From: Ruminococcus callidus
Lineage (GTDB): Bacteria > Bacillota > Clostridia > Oscillospirales > Ruminococcaceae
Length of the DNA: 64,000 nucleotides
Reading direction: 5' to 3'
NCBI RefSeq assembly: GCF_020709055.1
Contig: NZ_JAJFCK010000007.1
Location: 1 to 64,000 of the forward strand
In this document: positions 1 through 6,932 of the stretch, piece after piece
Layout of the letters: the number at the start of each line of letters is the position of its first letter
Numbering within the stretch: the stretch's first letter is position 1
The notes under the pieces: model-generated
Told to the model about the DNA's origin: nothing
Databases searched by the model: none
The model's input: only the letters and a program-made list of their open reading frames with translations
Position numbers and translations under genes: made by a program

Positions 1-52
1 TGCAGCAAAATTTGCCGAAAAGACACGTGTATACGCTTGTGAAGACAGGTTC
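1..52. mobile_element. Stop-codon-associated inverted-repeat element, copy A (truncated by window edge)
   Basis: This is the right end of a repeat whose best full copy lies at 33383-33543. It ends in CTTGTGAAGACAGGTTC and is followed directly by TTA at 53-55, which is the queH stop codon read on the minus strand. The left end and its flanking duplication lie outside the window. The match to the 33.4 kb copy is almost base for base. Confidence 0.8.
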
Positions 53-772
53 TTACTCCTGTGCCATGCGCCGCTCCGCCTCCAGCCGGCTGTAGACACA
101 GCCGCAGAAGTTCTGCCGATAGAGGTCGTACTCTCTGGATAATACAATTGACCGCTGATATCCGCCCTTTTTCTTAAAGTCCGAGGGCAGCCATGAGATG
201 CCGTACTGCGCCGCCAGCGCATTGCCGGCGGTGTTGATGAACACGGCGTCCTTGTGGGGACTGATGCTCAGTGTGGTGCAGACGAAGTCCGGTAGCTGCG
301 GCTGCTGTGCCGCCGTCCGGAACGTCTCCTCCAGCCGGTGCCCGATGCACTTCTGACAGCGTGCTCCCCGTTCCGGCTCCTGTTCCAGCCCCTTGGCGAG
401 GGCGTAGAACCGCTCCGGGAAATAATCGCCGTCGAGAACGGTCACCGGATTGCCCAGCGGCATCTCCCGCACCAGCCGCTGCAGTTCCGCCTTTCGGTGC
501 AGATATTCCGCCTCCGGTGCAATGTTGGGGTTGTAGAAAAACAGCGTGATGGAGAAGCAGCGGCTGAGATATTCCAGCACGTAGCTGCTGCACGGTGCGC
601 AGCAGGCGTGGAGGAAGAGCGTCGGGACACGATCCTGCGGCAGGTGCTGTAGGATGCGGTCAGTTTCCGACTGATAATTGACCTTGGGCTGTTGTGGTTG
701 TGGTGAGTGCATCCATGCCGGATTCTCCGCCGAGTGCGTCGGATGCGGCGGTTGTGGTTGCTGCAATGCCAT
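53..772 (-). CDS. queH: Epoxyqueuosine reductase QueH
   Basis: QueH (formerly DUF208) reduces epoxyqueuosine to queuosine at tRNA position 34, as a non-homologous replacement for QueG. The family's metal-site cysteines are visible: HACCAPCSS near residues 56-63, a CQKC pair in the middle and FCGC near the C-terminus. A SYVLEYL-type helix follows the first motif. The 239-residue length fits the family plus a Pro/Gln-rich N-terminal extension. Two starts are possible: 772 (GGGAGG 8 nt upstream) and 712 (GGAG 8 nt upstream); the second removes most of the extension. Either way the gene overlaps the 3' end of the amidase gene by 50-110 bp, suggesting translational coupling. Its TAA stop is the junction with repeat copy A. 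Confidence 0.9.
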   Translation of the reverse strand: MALQQPQPPHPTHSAENPAWMHSPQPQQPKVNYQSETDRILQHLPQDRVPTLFLHACCAPCSSYVLEYLSRCFSITLFFYNPNIAPEAEYLHRKAELQRLVREMPLGNPVTVLDGDYFPERFYALAKGLEQEPERGARCQKCIGHRLEETFRTAAQQPQLPDFVCTTLSISPHKDAVFINTAGNALAAQYGISWLPSDFKKKGGYQRSIVLSREYDLYRQNFCGCVYSRLEAERRMAQE

Positions 773-1550
773 TTGCGGTGCCTCCCTGTGTGCTGGTTGC
801 GGAACGGAGATAGTTCAGAATACCGGTGGCAACGGCCTGTGCCAGCTTGTCCTCGTTGTCCAGAATCCACTGTGCCACATTCGGACCGTCGTGGTATTCC
901 ATTTCGATGAGGCAGGCAGGGCTCTGGTTGCTGCTGACCTCATAGACCTGCGAATCCGAGCCGGACTGTGCGCCGTCGATCAGACCGCCGTCGTCGGTGG
1001 GTGTCAGCTCTGCCACCGGATCATAGACTGCCTGCGCCAGTGCCTTGCTCTGTGCGGAGTTGCCGTTGTAGTAGCAGTCCGTGCCTACGCCGTCGCCGGC
1101 ATTGGTGTGGATGGCAACATAGGCGGCGAGATTGTTTGCGCCCATAGCGGTCTTGGTCTCCAGCGTGTCGTTTTCGCCGGCGATCAGAACGGTGTAACCC
1201 GACTGTTCCAGAATGGTCTTGACCTTTTCGGCAACAATGCGGCAGACCGCAGCCTCGGTGGTGTCGCCGGTGTAGAACTTGTTGTCGGTCTGGTTGGACG
1301 GACTCAGGTAGACGGTGCTGCTGTAGCCTGCCTCAGTGGTTGCCTCCGTCGGCGCCTCTGTCTGTGCGGAAGTGGTGACCGGCGGTGTTTCAGCGTTGTT
1401 TTTCTTTTTGCTGCAGCTGGTGCAGCATTTGGTGAGGATAACAATCAGCACGATGAAAATCAAGAGAACTGCCAGAATGCGGTCGTACCGCACACGGCGG
1501 TTTCCGTGCTTCTTGGGGGGCTGCTGACGAGATGGTTGTGTTGATGGCAT
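660..1550 (-). CDS. Membrane-anchored N-acetylmuramoyl-L-alanine amidase (Amidase_3-like)
   Basis: Predicted cell-wall amidase cleaving the MurNAc-L-Ala bond outside the membrane. A basic N-terminus precedes one transmembrane segment (about residues 24-40), a short Cys/Lys-rich stretch and a Thr/Glu-rich linker (about 50-75). The catalytic-like region follows, starting VYLSPSNQTDN and containing AAYVAIHTNAG (metal-ligand His) and CLIEMEYHD (catalytic Glu region). The C-terminal 45 residues are low-complexity Thr/Ala/Gly. The start at 1550 has AGGAGG 9 nt upstream. The first zinc ligands of Amidase_3 are less clear here, so I place it in the superfamily without claiming activity. The 3' end overlaps queH in another frame. 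Confidence 0.75.
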   Translation of the reverse strand: MPSTQPSRQQPPKKHGNRRVRYDRILAVLLIFIVLIVILTKCCTSCSKKKNNAETPPVTTSAQTEAPTEATTEAGYSSTVYLSPSNQTDNKFYTGDTTEAAVCRIVAEKVKTILEQSGYTVLIAGENDTLETKTAMGANNLAAYVAIHTNAGDGVGTDCYYNGNSAQSKALAQAVYDPVAELTPTDDGGLIDGAQSGSDSQVYEVSSNQSPACLIEMEYHDGPNVAQWILDNEDKLAQAVATGILNYLRSATSTQGGTANGIAATTTAASDALGGESGMDALTTTTTAQGQLSVGN

Positions 1551-1633
1551 GGGAAATAACCTCCTATTTTACGTGCGGAATTTCCGCACTTCTTTTTCGG
1601 AACCGGAATCGGTTCTATCCGAAATCGCACTTA

Positions 1634-1793
1634 GAGCTTGTTCCGTATCTTTTTCTGTGCGGATTTTTGAGTATGATTTTGTCGGTGACAAGGAAAAAAT
1701 TCGCAGGCATACTTCCGTATGGCAAGGATTTTTGACGCAGTCACCGGCAAAATCTGCCGGAAAGACGTATAGAAAAAGATGCGAAACAGGCTC
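1634..1793. mobile_element. Stop-codon-associated inverted-repeat element, copy B (160 bp)
   Basis: Direct TTA duplications flank it at 1631-1633 and 1794-1796; the second is the ricT stop codon on the minus strand. The ends begin GAGCTTGTTCCG and finish CGAAACAGGCTC, with about 23 nearly complementary bases at each end. The interior matches the other copies (GCGGATTTTTGAG, GACAAGG, GGCAAGGATTTTTGACGCAG), but the arms differ from those of the other copies. No coding frame. Confidence 0.85.
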
Positions 1794-2660
1794 TTATTGA
1801 TCTTCCAGCGATTTCAATGCTTTGCGTTCTGCCTGATTGACCTTGATTCTGCCGTCCCGCAGAACCTTGACGGAATCCCGATGGGCTTTCACCGGAACAT
1901 CCGCCTTGTCCGGCATGATTTTCAGTTCGCCGGTGAGGGGATTGGCCTCGCAGACCTTGCCGTGGGTGCCGTCCTCCAGCGCCACCAGTGCGCCGACCTT
2001 CGGCGTGATGCGCAGCAGTTCCTCATAGACGTTCTGCTCGTATTTCAGACAGCACATCAGTCTGCCGCAGCATCCGGAGATCTTGGTGGGATTCAGAGAC
2101 AAGCCCTGTTCCTTTGCCATGCGGATGGACACGGGCTGGAAGTCCAGCAGATGCCCCTTGCAGCAGAACTCTCTGCCGCAGATGCCCAGACCGCCCAGAA
2201 TCTTCGCCTTGTCCCGCACGCCGATCTGCCGCAGCTCGATGCGGGTGCGAAAGACTGCCGCCAGATCCTTGACCAGTTCCCGGAAATCCACACGGTTGTC
2301 CGCTGTGAAGTAGAACAGCAGCTTGCTGTTGTCGAACGTGCACTCCACGTCTACCAGCTTCATTTTCAGCTTGCGGAATGCGATTTTTTCCTCGCACACC
2401 TGAAACGCACGGGCTTCCTTGCGGCGGTTCTGTTCCAAAATGCGCCGGTCGTCCCGTGTGGCAGCCCGCAGAATGGGCTTGAGGGGCGCAGTTACCTCGG
2501 ACTTCGGAATTTTTTTATTGGGAATGACGACCTCGCCGCATTCCGTTCCGCGTGCCGTTTCCGTGATGACAAGGTCGCCCTGCCGGAACTGTTTGTTCTG
2601 CGGGGAGAAATAGTAGACCTTGCCACCCTCTTTGAAACGGACGCCGATGATTTCGATCAT
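1794..2660 (-). CDS. ricT: PSP1-domain regulatory protein RicT (YaaT)
   Basis: RicT, with RicA and RicF, forms the B. subtilis Y-complex that affects RNase Y-dependent mRNA processing, competence and sporulation. The PSP1 domain occupies the middle, with the hallmark cysteines GICGREFCCKGHL and GCCGRLMCCLKYE. The start at 2660 (MIEIIGVRF) has AGGAAG 9 nt upstream and overlaps the holB stop by 4 nt, so a longer upstream reading in this frame is not used. It lies directly after holB, a common Firmicutes arrangement. RNase Y itself is encoded 7 kb away. The TAA stop is the insertion point of repeat copy B. Confidence 0.92.
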   Translation of the reverse strand: MIEIIGVRFKEGGKVYYFSPQNKQFRQGDLVITETARGTECGEVVIPNKKIPKSEVTAPLKPILRAATRDDRRILEQNRRKEARAFQVCEEKIAFRKLKMKLVDVECTFDNSKLLFYFTADNRVDFRELVKDLAAVFRTRIELRQIGVRDKAKILGGLGICGREFCCKGHLLDFQPVSIRMAKEQGLSLNPTKISGCCGRLMCCLKYEQNVYEELLRITPKVGALVALEDGTHGKVCEANPLTGELKIMPDKADVPVKAHRDSVKVLRDGRIKVNQAERKALKSLEDQ

Positions 2661-3682
2661 AGAAGTTTTCTTCCTTTCTTCTGGCTTCGGAGAGAGGACG
2701 CAGTTCCGGCATCCATACAGGCGGCGCACAGTGCCGACAGTGCCAGAGGCAGGTTGACATTTGCCGCCAGCGCTGCATAGGCCCGGTTGACGGCAAGGTG
2801 CATGTTCTGCGCACCGGAGGAGGAGAGCTGCCTTGCCAGCAGGGAAGCTCCCTCTGCGTCACAGCCGATGCAGGGCGCATCCGGCTGATGCTTTCGCACC
2901 ATGGCATCCCGAATGGTGCGGTCCAATAACAGTAAAAACTGCATGGCACGGCTGCGGTCTTTTCCCAGCGCCGCTGCCGTTTGCAGCATGGTATACTCGT
3001 CTTTCTTTATTATACTATTAATTGCGGTTTTTGTCAATGTAACAGTTTCCCGCATGGCATCCTCTTCCAGATAGGCGAGGCAGCGCCCGATGTTGCCGTG
3101 GAATACGCCGACTGCGTCCTCGCACGCCTCCGGTGAAAAGCCCCGTTCGCCCAGCGCCTCACGGCATTCCGCCTCGGTGACGGGAAACACCGCCTCCGAC
3201 ACAATGCGGGAGCGCACCGTGGGAAGCAGGACGGCAGGGGATTCTGCGGTGAACAGAAAATAAACGTAATCCGGCGGCTCCTCCACGGCTTTCAGCAGCA
3301 GGTTCTGCGTCCGTGGATCCATGGCGTCGCAGTCGGCAAAGACATAGAACTTGGCATCCCCCTCGCTGGGCGGAATTGCCAGATCGGTGCAGACGCTGCG
3401 CACTGTTTCCACAGAGAAACCGCCCAGCTTGCCGCTGTGTTCCACCCAGCGAACGTCGGGGTGCTGCTGCTTTTCCAGCATGCGGCAGATGCGGCAGTTC
3501 CCGCAGGGCGCATGTTCCGCCTGACAGAGCATGCCGGCGATGAGTTGCGCCGCCAGTGTCTTTTTGCCCAGCCCTGCCGCACCGTGCAGCAGGATGCCGT
3601 GCGCCATGCGTCCCCGTGCCTGCATTTGCCGCAGATTCTGGCGCAGGCTCTCGTTCCCATAGAATTTGGTGTATGTGGACAA
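2657..3682 (-). CDS. holB: DNA polymerase III delta-prime subunit
   Basis: Clamp-loader subunit of the replicative polymerase. The N-terminal AAA+ domain has a P-loop (HGAAGLGKKTL, about residues 32-42), a four-cysteine zinc module (C..CGNCRIC, about 53-67) and the SRC-like region VRSR near 187. The C-terminal half is the helical collar domain, weaker in sequence. The start is a TTG codon at 3682 with GGAGG 7 nt upstream, 12 nt after the decarboxylase stop. The gene overlaps ricT by 4 nt. Placement next to an arginine/lysine decarboxylase-like gene and ricT is typical of clostridia. 341 residues is normal for the family. Confidence 0.92.
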   Translation of the reverse strand: MSTYTKFYGNESLRQNLRQMQARGRMAHGILLHGAAGLGKKTLAAQLIAGMLCQAEHAPCGNCRICRMLEKQQHPDVRWVEHSGKLGGFSVETVRSVCTDLAIPPSEGDAKFYVFADCDAMDPRTQNLLLKAVEEPPDYVYFLFTAESPAVLLPTVRSRIVSEAVFPVTEAECREALGERGFSPEACEDAVGVFHGNIGRCLAYLEEDAMRETVTLTKTAINSIIKKDEYTMLQTAAALGKDRSRAMQFLLLLDRTIRDAMVRKHQPDAPCIGCDAEGASLLARQLSSSGAQNMHLAVNRAYAALAANVNLPLALSALCAACMDAGTASSLRSQKKGRKLL

Positions 3683-3694
3683 GATGCTCCCTCC

Positions 3695-5023
3695 TTACTG
3701 AACCACCTGAATGGTGGAGATGCCGTAGCCCTGACAGACGTCGATGCACGCCCGGTCAATGCGCTCGCCGCTGAGGACGATGGGCACTGCCGGCGGACAG
3801 GGCACTTTGACTGCCGCACAGATGCGTCCGGCGCTGTGCTGGACGGGCAGAATCTCCTGCGGTGCCAGCGCAGCCTCCCGAATGCCGCAGACGGTTTCCG
3901 GATGGGGCAGGCGGAATTTCTGTCCCGCCGGCGGCTGGGACGGTGCGAAGTCCTCCAGCGCCTGCTGGAGTGCGGCGATCTCCTCCGGCGTGTTGGCGGC
4001 GGAGAACAGCATGACCACATGGTAGCAGTCGGCGTATTCTAAGATAAAGTGCCGGCTTTGCAGATATGCTTCCAGTTCTGTTCCGCAGAAACCGCTGGCG
4101 GCAGCGTCAATGGTCAGATGCATTGGCTCGCTGTCCGCAAAGACGTATTTCTGGGAGAGGATGCAGCGCAGCTGCTGGAGCCGTTCGGCGACATCCGCCA
4201 GCCGCTCCCGAAACAGCGGAGAGGCAAGCTCCCGGTTGCACCAGTCCAGCGAAGCCAGCATGAGGTAGGAGGGGCTGGTGCTGGCGAACATCGCCATGGC
4301 ACTGCGCACCCGTTCCGGCGTGGCATCAATGTCGCTGCGCACATGGAGGTAGGCGGTGCCAGTGAGTCCGGACAGCATCTTGTGGGCGGAGTCACAGCAG
4401 TAGTCCGCCCCCAACTGAATGGGGTGGCAGCGGTTGGGGAGAAACGCCAGATGTGCGCCGTGGGCGTTGTCCACCAGCAGGCGTGCGTGGTACTGCTGAC
4501 AAAGTGCGGCAAAAGCGGCGATGTCTGCGGTGCGTCCCAGATAGTCCGGCGAGGTGAGATAGATGCACGCCGGACGGCCCAGCTGCTGTAAAATTTTTTC
4601 GAAGTCCTCCGGCGCATAGCTGCCGGAGAGAATGCCGTCACTCTCCTGGGGGTACACCCACTGTACCGGCAGATCCAGCAGCACGCAGGCATTGAGGAAG
4701 GCACGGTGGACGTTGCGTGCAGCGATCACCGTGCGCCCCTCCTGTTTCATCAGCAGGAGCATGGTCTGGATGCAGAGGGTGGAGCCGGCGCAGGAGTAGA
4801 GGGTATAGGCAGTGCCATAGAGGGAGGCAGCGTTTGCCTCGCTCTCGGCGAGAATGCCATCGGCTTCAAACAGGCTGTCTGCGCCGGTGATCTCGGTGAG
4901 ATCCAGCTTTGCCGCCTCCTGAAGTGCCGGAGCGCCAAGCCGTCCCTTATGGCCGGGCATGTGCAGGCGGGTGTTGTCTTGTGCGGCGTATGCGGTCAAA
5001 AAGTCGTAGACGGGTGTTGTCAT
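3695..5023 (-). CDS. speA: Orn/Lys/Arg decarboxylase family PLP enzyme (arginine decarboxylase-like)
   Basis: PLP-dependent fold-type I decarboxylase of the short Gram-positive SpeA/YaaO group. Visible motifs are HMPGHKG near the N-terminus, LYSCAGSTLCIQ for phosphate contact, LVDNAHGAHL and SAHKMLSGLTG with the Schiff-base lysine. At 442 residues it matches the short clostridial/bacillar form rather than the 700-residue enterobacterial enzymes. If it uses arginine, the agmatine product feeds AguA and AguB encoded at 26.4-28.5 kb; lysine or ornithine cannot be excluded from sequence. AGGAGG lies 10 nt before the ATG and overlaps the stop of the preceding sigma-like gene, indicating one operon. 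Confidence 0.8.
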   Translation of the reverse strand: MTTPVYDFLTAYAAQDNTRLHMPGHKGRLGAPALQEAAKLDLTEITGADSLFEADGILAESEANAASLYGTAYTLYSCAGSTLCIQTMLLLMKQEGRTVIAARNVHRAFLNACVLLDLPVQWVYPQESDGILSGSYAPEDFEKILQQLGRPACIYLTSPDYLGRTADIAAFAALCQQYHARLLVDNAHGAHLAFLPNRCHPIQLGADYCCDSAHKMLSGLTGTAYLHVRSDIDATPERVRSAMAMFASTSPSYLMLASLDWCNRELASPLFRERLADVAERLQQLRCILSQKYVFADSEPMHLTIDAAASGFCGTELEAYLQSRHFILEYADCYHVVMLFSAANTPEEIAALQQALEDFAPSQPPAGQKFRLPHPETVCGIREAALAPQEILPVQHSAGRICAAVKVPCPPAVPIVLSGERIDRACIDVCQGYGISTIQVVQ

Positions 5024-5037
5024 GTATGGGAAACCTC

Positions 5038-5313
5038 CTAGTACAGCCCGTAGGACTGCAGCTTTTTCTGAATTGAAGTGCAGGCACGTTTTCTCGTGCG
5101 GGAGACGGTGGATGTGGTGATCCCCAGCGCTGCGGCGATCTCCGGCATCGTCTTCTGCTCTTTATAGTATAGCACAAGAATTTGCTTTTGTCTTGGGGAA
5201 AGTTCATTTTTGATGATATTTTTTGCAATGTAACGTGCAAAGCGGCGGGAACCTCGGGACGGCACCTGTGATTCCTCAGGAAACAGCAGACCGCTCCAGT
5301 CATTCTTTTTCAT
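5038..5313 (-). CDS. Sigma-70 region 4-like helix-turn-helix protein
   Basis: A 91-residue protein made almost only of a sigma region 4-type helix-turn-helix: LSPRQKQILVLYY, then MPEIAAALGITTSTVSRTRKRA. No region 2 is present, so it should not act as a complete sigma factor. It could be an anti-sigma, accessory or regulatory DNA-binding protein. The ATG at 5313 is preferred over an upstream TTG because GGGAG lies 10 nt ahead. It overlaps the upstream coiled-coil gene by 14 bp and sits 14 bp before the decarboxylase, so the three genes are co-transcribed. The target is unknown. Confidence 0.7.
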   Translation of the reverse strand: MKKNDWSGLLFPEESQVPSRGSRRFARYIAKNIIKNELSPRQKQILVLYYKEQKTMPEIAAALGITTSTVSRTRKRACTSIQKKLQSYGLY

Positions 5314-5533
5314 GCGCAAGGAACTCCCTCCCTTCCTCCGGCAGATAGCCGCGCATCTGTTCGATGCTCTGGCGCATCTCCCGAATCTCCGTGACCATCA
5401 GCCGGCGGCGCTGCTCCAGACTGTCCCGCTCCCGCTGGGGCAGATCGGGGGCTTTCATCATCTCACGCAGCTGGAGGATTCTGGATTCCAGACTTTTGCA
5501 GGCATTCTCGTAAGCAAGGATCAACGTTTTCAT
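5300..5533 (-). CDS. Small coiled-coil protein, function unknown
   Basis: 77 residues, almost entirely charged heptad-like helix (KSLESRILQLREMM, then QRRRLMVTEIREMRQSIEQM), predicted to be a soluble coiled coil. I do not recognise a named family. The ATG at 5533 has AAGGAG 7 nt upstream; an upstream TTG in frame lacks spacing support. It is the first gene of the decarboxylase-holB-ricT operon and overlaps the sigma-like gene, so the two may form a functional pair. The leader between its promoter (5762-5790) and start codon contains repeat copy C. Confidence 0.6.
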   Translation of the reverse strand: MKTLILAYENACKSLESRILQLREMMKAPDLPQRERDSLEQRRRLMVTEIREMRQSIEQMRGYLPEEGREFLAHEKE

Positions 5534-5586
5534 GGACAAACTCCTTTCCAGAACAACAGGGACACGAAATCTGTGTCCGTGGGTGA

Positions 5587-5746
5587 GAGCTCGTGTTCAT
5601 AGGCGTCTATCTACGTCTTTTCGGCAAATTTTGTTGCATACTGCGTTAAAAATTCTTGCCATACGAAAGTATGCCTGCAAATTTTTGCCTTGTCTGCAAA
5701 AAAATTTGCTCGAAAATCCGCATATATTTCCGATGAACACAAGCTC
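5587..5746. mobile_element. Inverted-repeat element, copy C (160 bp)
   Basis: Flanked by TGA duplications at 5584-5586 and 5747-5749. Ends begin GAGCTCGTGTTCAT and finish ATGAACACAAGCTC. The interior is nearly identical to copy D 150 bp away, with only a few base differences, so these two are the most recent relatives. Unlike the other five, it is not on the stop codon of a recognised gene. It lies between a promoter at 5762-5790 and the first gene of the decarboxylase operon, so it would be transcribed as part of that leader. Confidence 0.88.
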
Positions 5747-5761
5747 TGAATTTTTATCTGG

Positions 5762-5790
5762 ATTGTACCAGCATGTTTTGAAAAAGTCAA
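5762..5790 (-). promoter_or_regulatory. Promoter of the coiled-coil/sigma-like/decarboxylase/holB/ricT operon
   Basis: On the minus strand TTGACT (5785-5790), 17-bp spacer, TACAAT (5762-5767). The predicted transcription start falls a few bases before the TGA that flanks repeat copy C, so that copy occupies most of the 5' leader. Confidence 0.65.
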
Positions 5791-5832
5791 GTGTTTGTTC
5801 TGAAAATCAGAATTTTAGCAATGCAGGGCAGC

Positions 5833-5869
5833 AAAAAGCGGGCAGCTGTGGAAAACCACAGCTGCCCGC
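5833..5869 (-). terminator. Rho-independent terminator of nadB-nadC
   Basis: Perfect 14-bp stem (GCGGGCAGCTGTGG, loop TTTT on the minus strand, complement) followed on that strand by TTTTTGC. It lies about 25 bp after the nadC stop if copy D is removed; the element has pushed it about 190 bp away. Confidence 0.85.
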
Positions 5870-5898
5870 CGGTGATACGTTTCTGAGATTAGCGCTTA

Positions 5899-6058
5899 GA
5901 GCTCGTGTTCATAGGCGTCTATCTACGTCTTTTCGGCAAATTTTGTTGCATACTGCGTTAAAAATTCTTGCCATACGAAAGTATGCCTGCAAATTTTTGC
6001 CTTGTCTGCAAAAAAATTTGCTCGAAAATCCGCATATATTTCCTACGAACACAAGCTC
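5899..6058. mobile_element. Stop-codon-associated inverted-repeat element, copy D (160 bp)
   Basis: TTA duplications flank it at 5896-5898 and 6059-6061; the second is exactly the nadC stop codon (TAA on the minus strand). Ends GAGCTCGTGTTCAT and CGAACACAAGCTC. The sequence is nearly identical to copy C. It separates nadC from its terminator hairpin. Confidence 0.9.
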
Positions 6059-6904
6059 TTACTGTTTGGTGCTGATGCGCATGGAGATGTCGAAGCACTT
6101 CACAGAGTGTGTCAGTGCGCCCAGCGAGATGATGTCCACGCCGGTTTCCGCAATGCTGCGGATGGTTGCCTCGGTGACGTTGCCGGATGCCTCCAGCGGA
6201 ACCCTGCCGTTCACCAGCTGCACTGCCCTGGTCATCTCTTCGCAGCTCATGTTGTCCAGCATGATGATGTCAGCGCCGGCGGACAGTGCCTCTTCCAGCT
6301 CTGTCAGGGTGCGGACTTCTACCTCGATCTTCACCATGTGACCGATCTTGGCACGGAGCGCCTGCACTGCCGGCGTGATGCCGCCGTAAGCGTCGATGTG
6401 GTTGTCCTTGAGCATAGCGCCGTCGGACAGATTGTAGCGGTGGTTCTTGCCGCCGCCCACGGTGACTGCATACTTCTGAAGCGGACGCAGTCCGGGGAGT
6501 GTCTTGCGGGTGTCGGTGATCTGTGCCCGTGTGCCCTCCACCAGTTCCACACAGCGGCTGGTCGCAGTGGCGATGCCGCTCATGTGCTGGAGGATGTTCA
6601 GTGCCGTGCGCTCGCCCTTGAGGAGCGTCTTGGTGCTGCCGGTCATGGTGGCGATGATGTCGCCCTTCTTTACCTTTTCGCCGTCGTGGATGCGGATGTC
6701 CATCTGGAATCTGCCGCCCACCAACTCAAAGACACGCTTTGCCACGTCAATGCCGCAGAGGACACCGCTGTCCTTTGCCAGATAGTACGCCTCGCTGGTG
6801 TGTGCGTCGTCCATGAGGTTGTCTGTGGTAACGTCAATATAATGAATATCCTCTTCCAGTGCTGCGGTGATCAGCCGGTCGATGTAGGTCTGCTGTAGCA
6901 TCAT
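6059..6904 (-). CDS. nadC: Nicotinate-nucleotide pyrophosphorylase (carboxylating)
   Basis: Quinolinate phosphoribosyltransferase: makes nicotinate mononucleotide from quinolinate and PRPP, the last step of the de novo route to the NAD precursor. 281 residues, normal length. Family motifs: ALNILQHMSGIAT with active-site Arg/His surroundings, TRKTLPGLR, GGGKNHRYNLSDGAMLKDNH, VEVRTLTELEEAL and LEASGNVT. Two ATGs occur in tandem at the start; AAAGGA lies about 10 nt before the first. It is 28 nt downstream of nadB in the same operon. No nadA is seen here. The TAA stop is the target of repeat copy D. Confidence 0.95.
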   Translation of the reverse strand: MMLQQTYIDRLITAALEEDIHYIDVTTDNLMDDAHTSEAYYLAKDSGVLCGIDVAKRVFELVGGRFQMDIRIHDGEKVKKGDIIATMTGSTKTLLKGERTALNILQHMSGIATATSRCVELVEGTRAQITDTRKTLPGLRPLQKYAVTVGGGKNHRYNLSDGAMLKDNHIDAYGGITPAVQALRAKIGHMVKIEVEVRTLTELEEALSAGADIIMLDNMSCEEMTRAVQLVNGRVPLEASGNVTEATIRSIAETGVDIISLGALTHSVKCFDISMRISTKQ

Positions 6905-6932
6905 AATGGTAGAAATCCTTTCTGTCGCTTTT

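Noticed and set aside
5532..6341. Open frame with an internal protein repeat (RARVHRRLSTSFRQ...) between the coiled-coil gene and nadC
   Set aside because: The repeat is simply the two inverted-repeat element copies C and D in the same orientation; no ribosome site, and it overlaps nadC.
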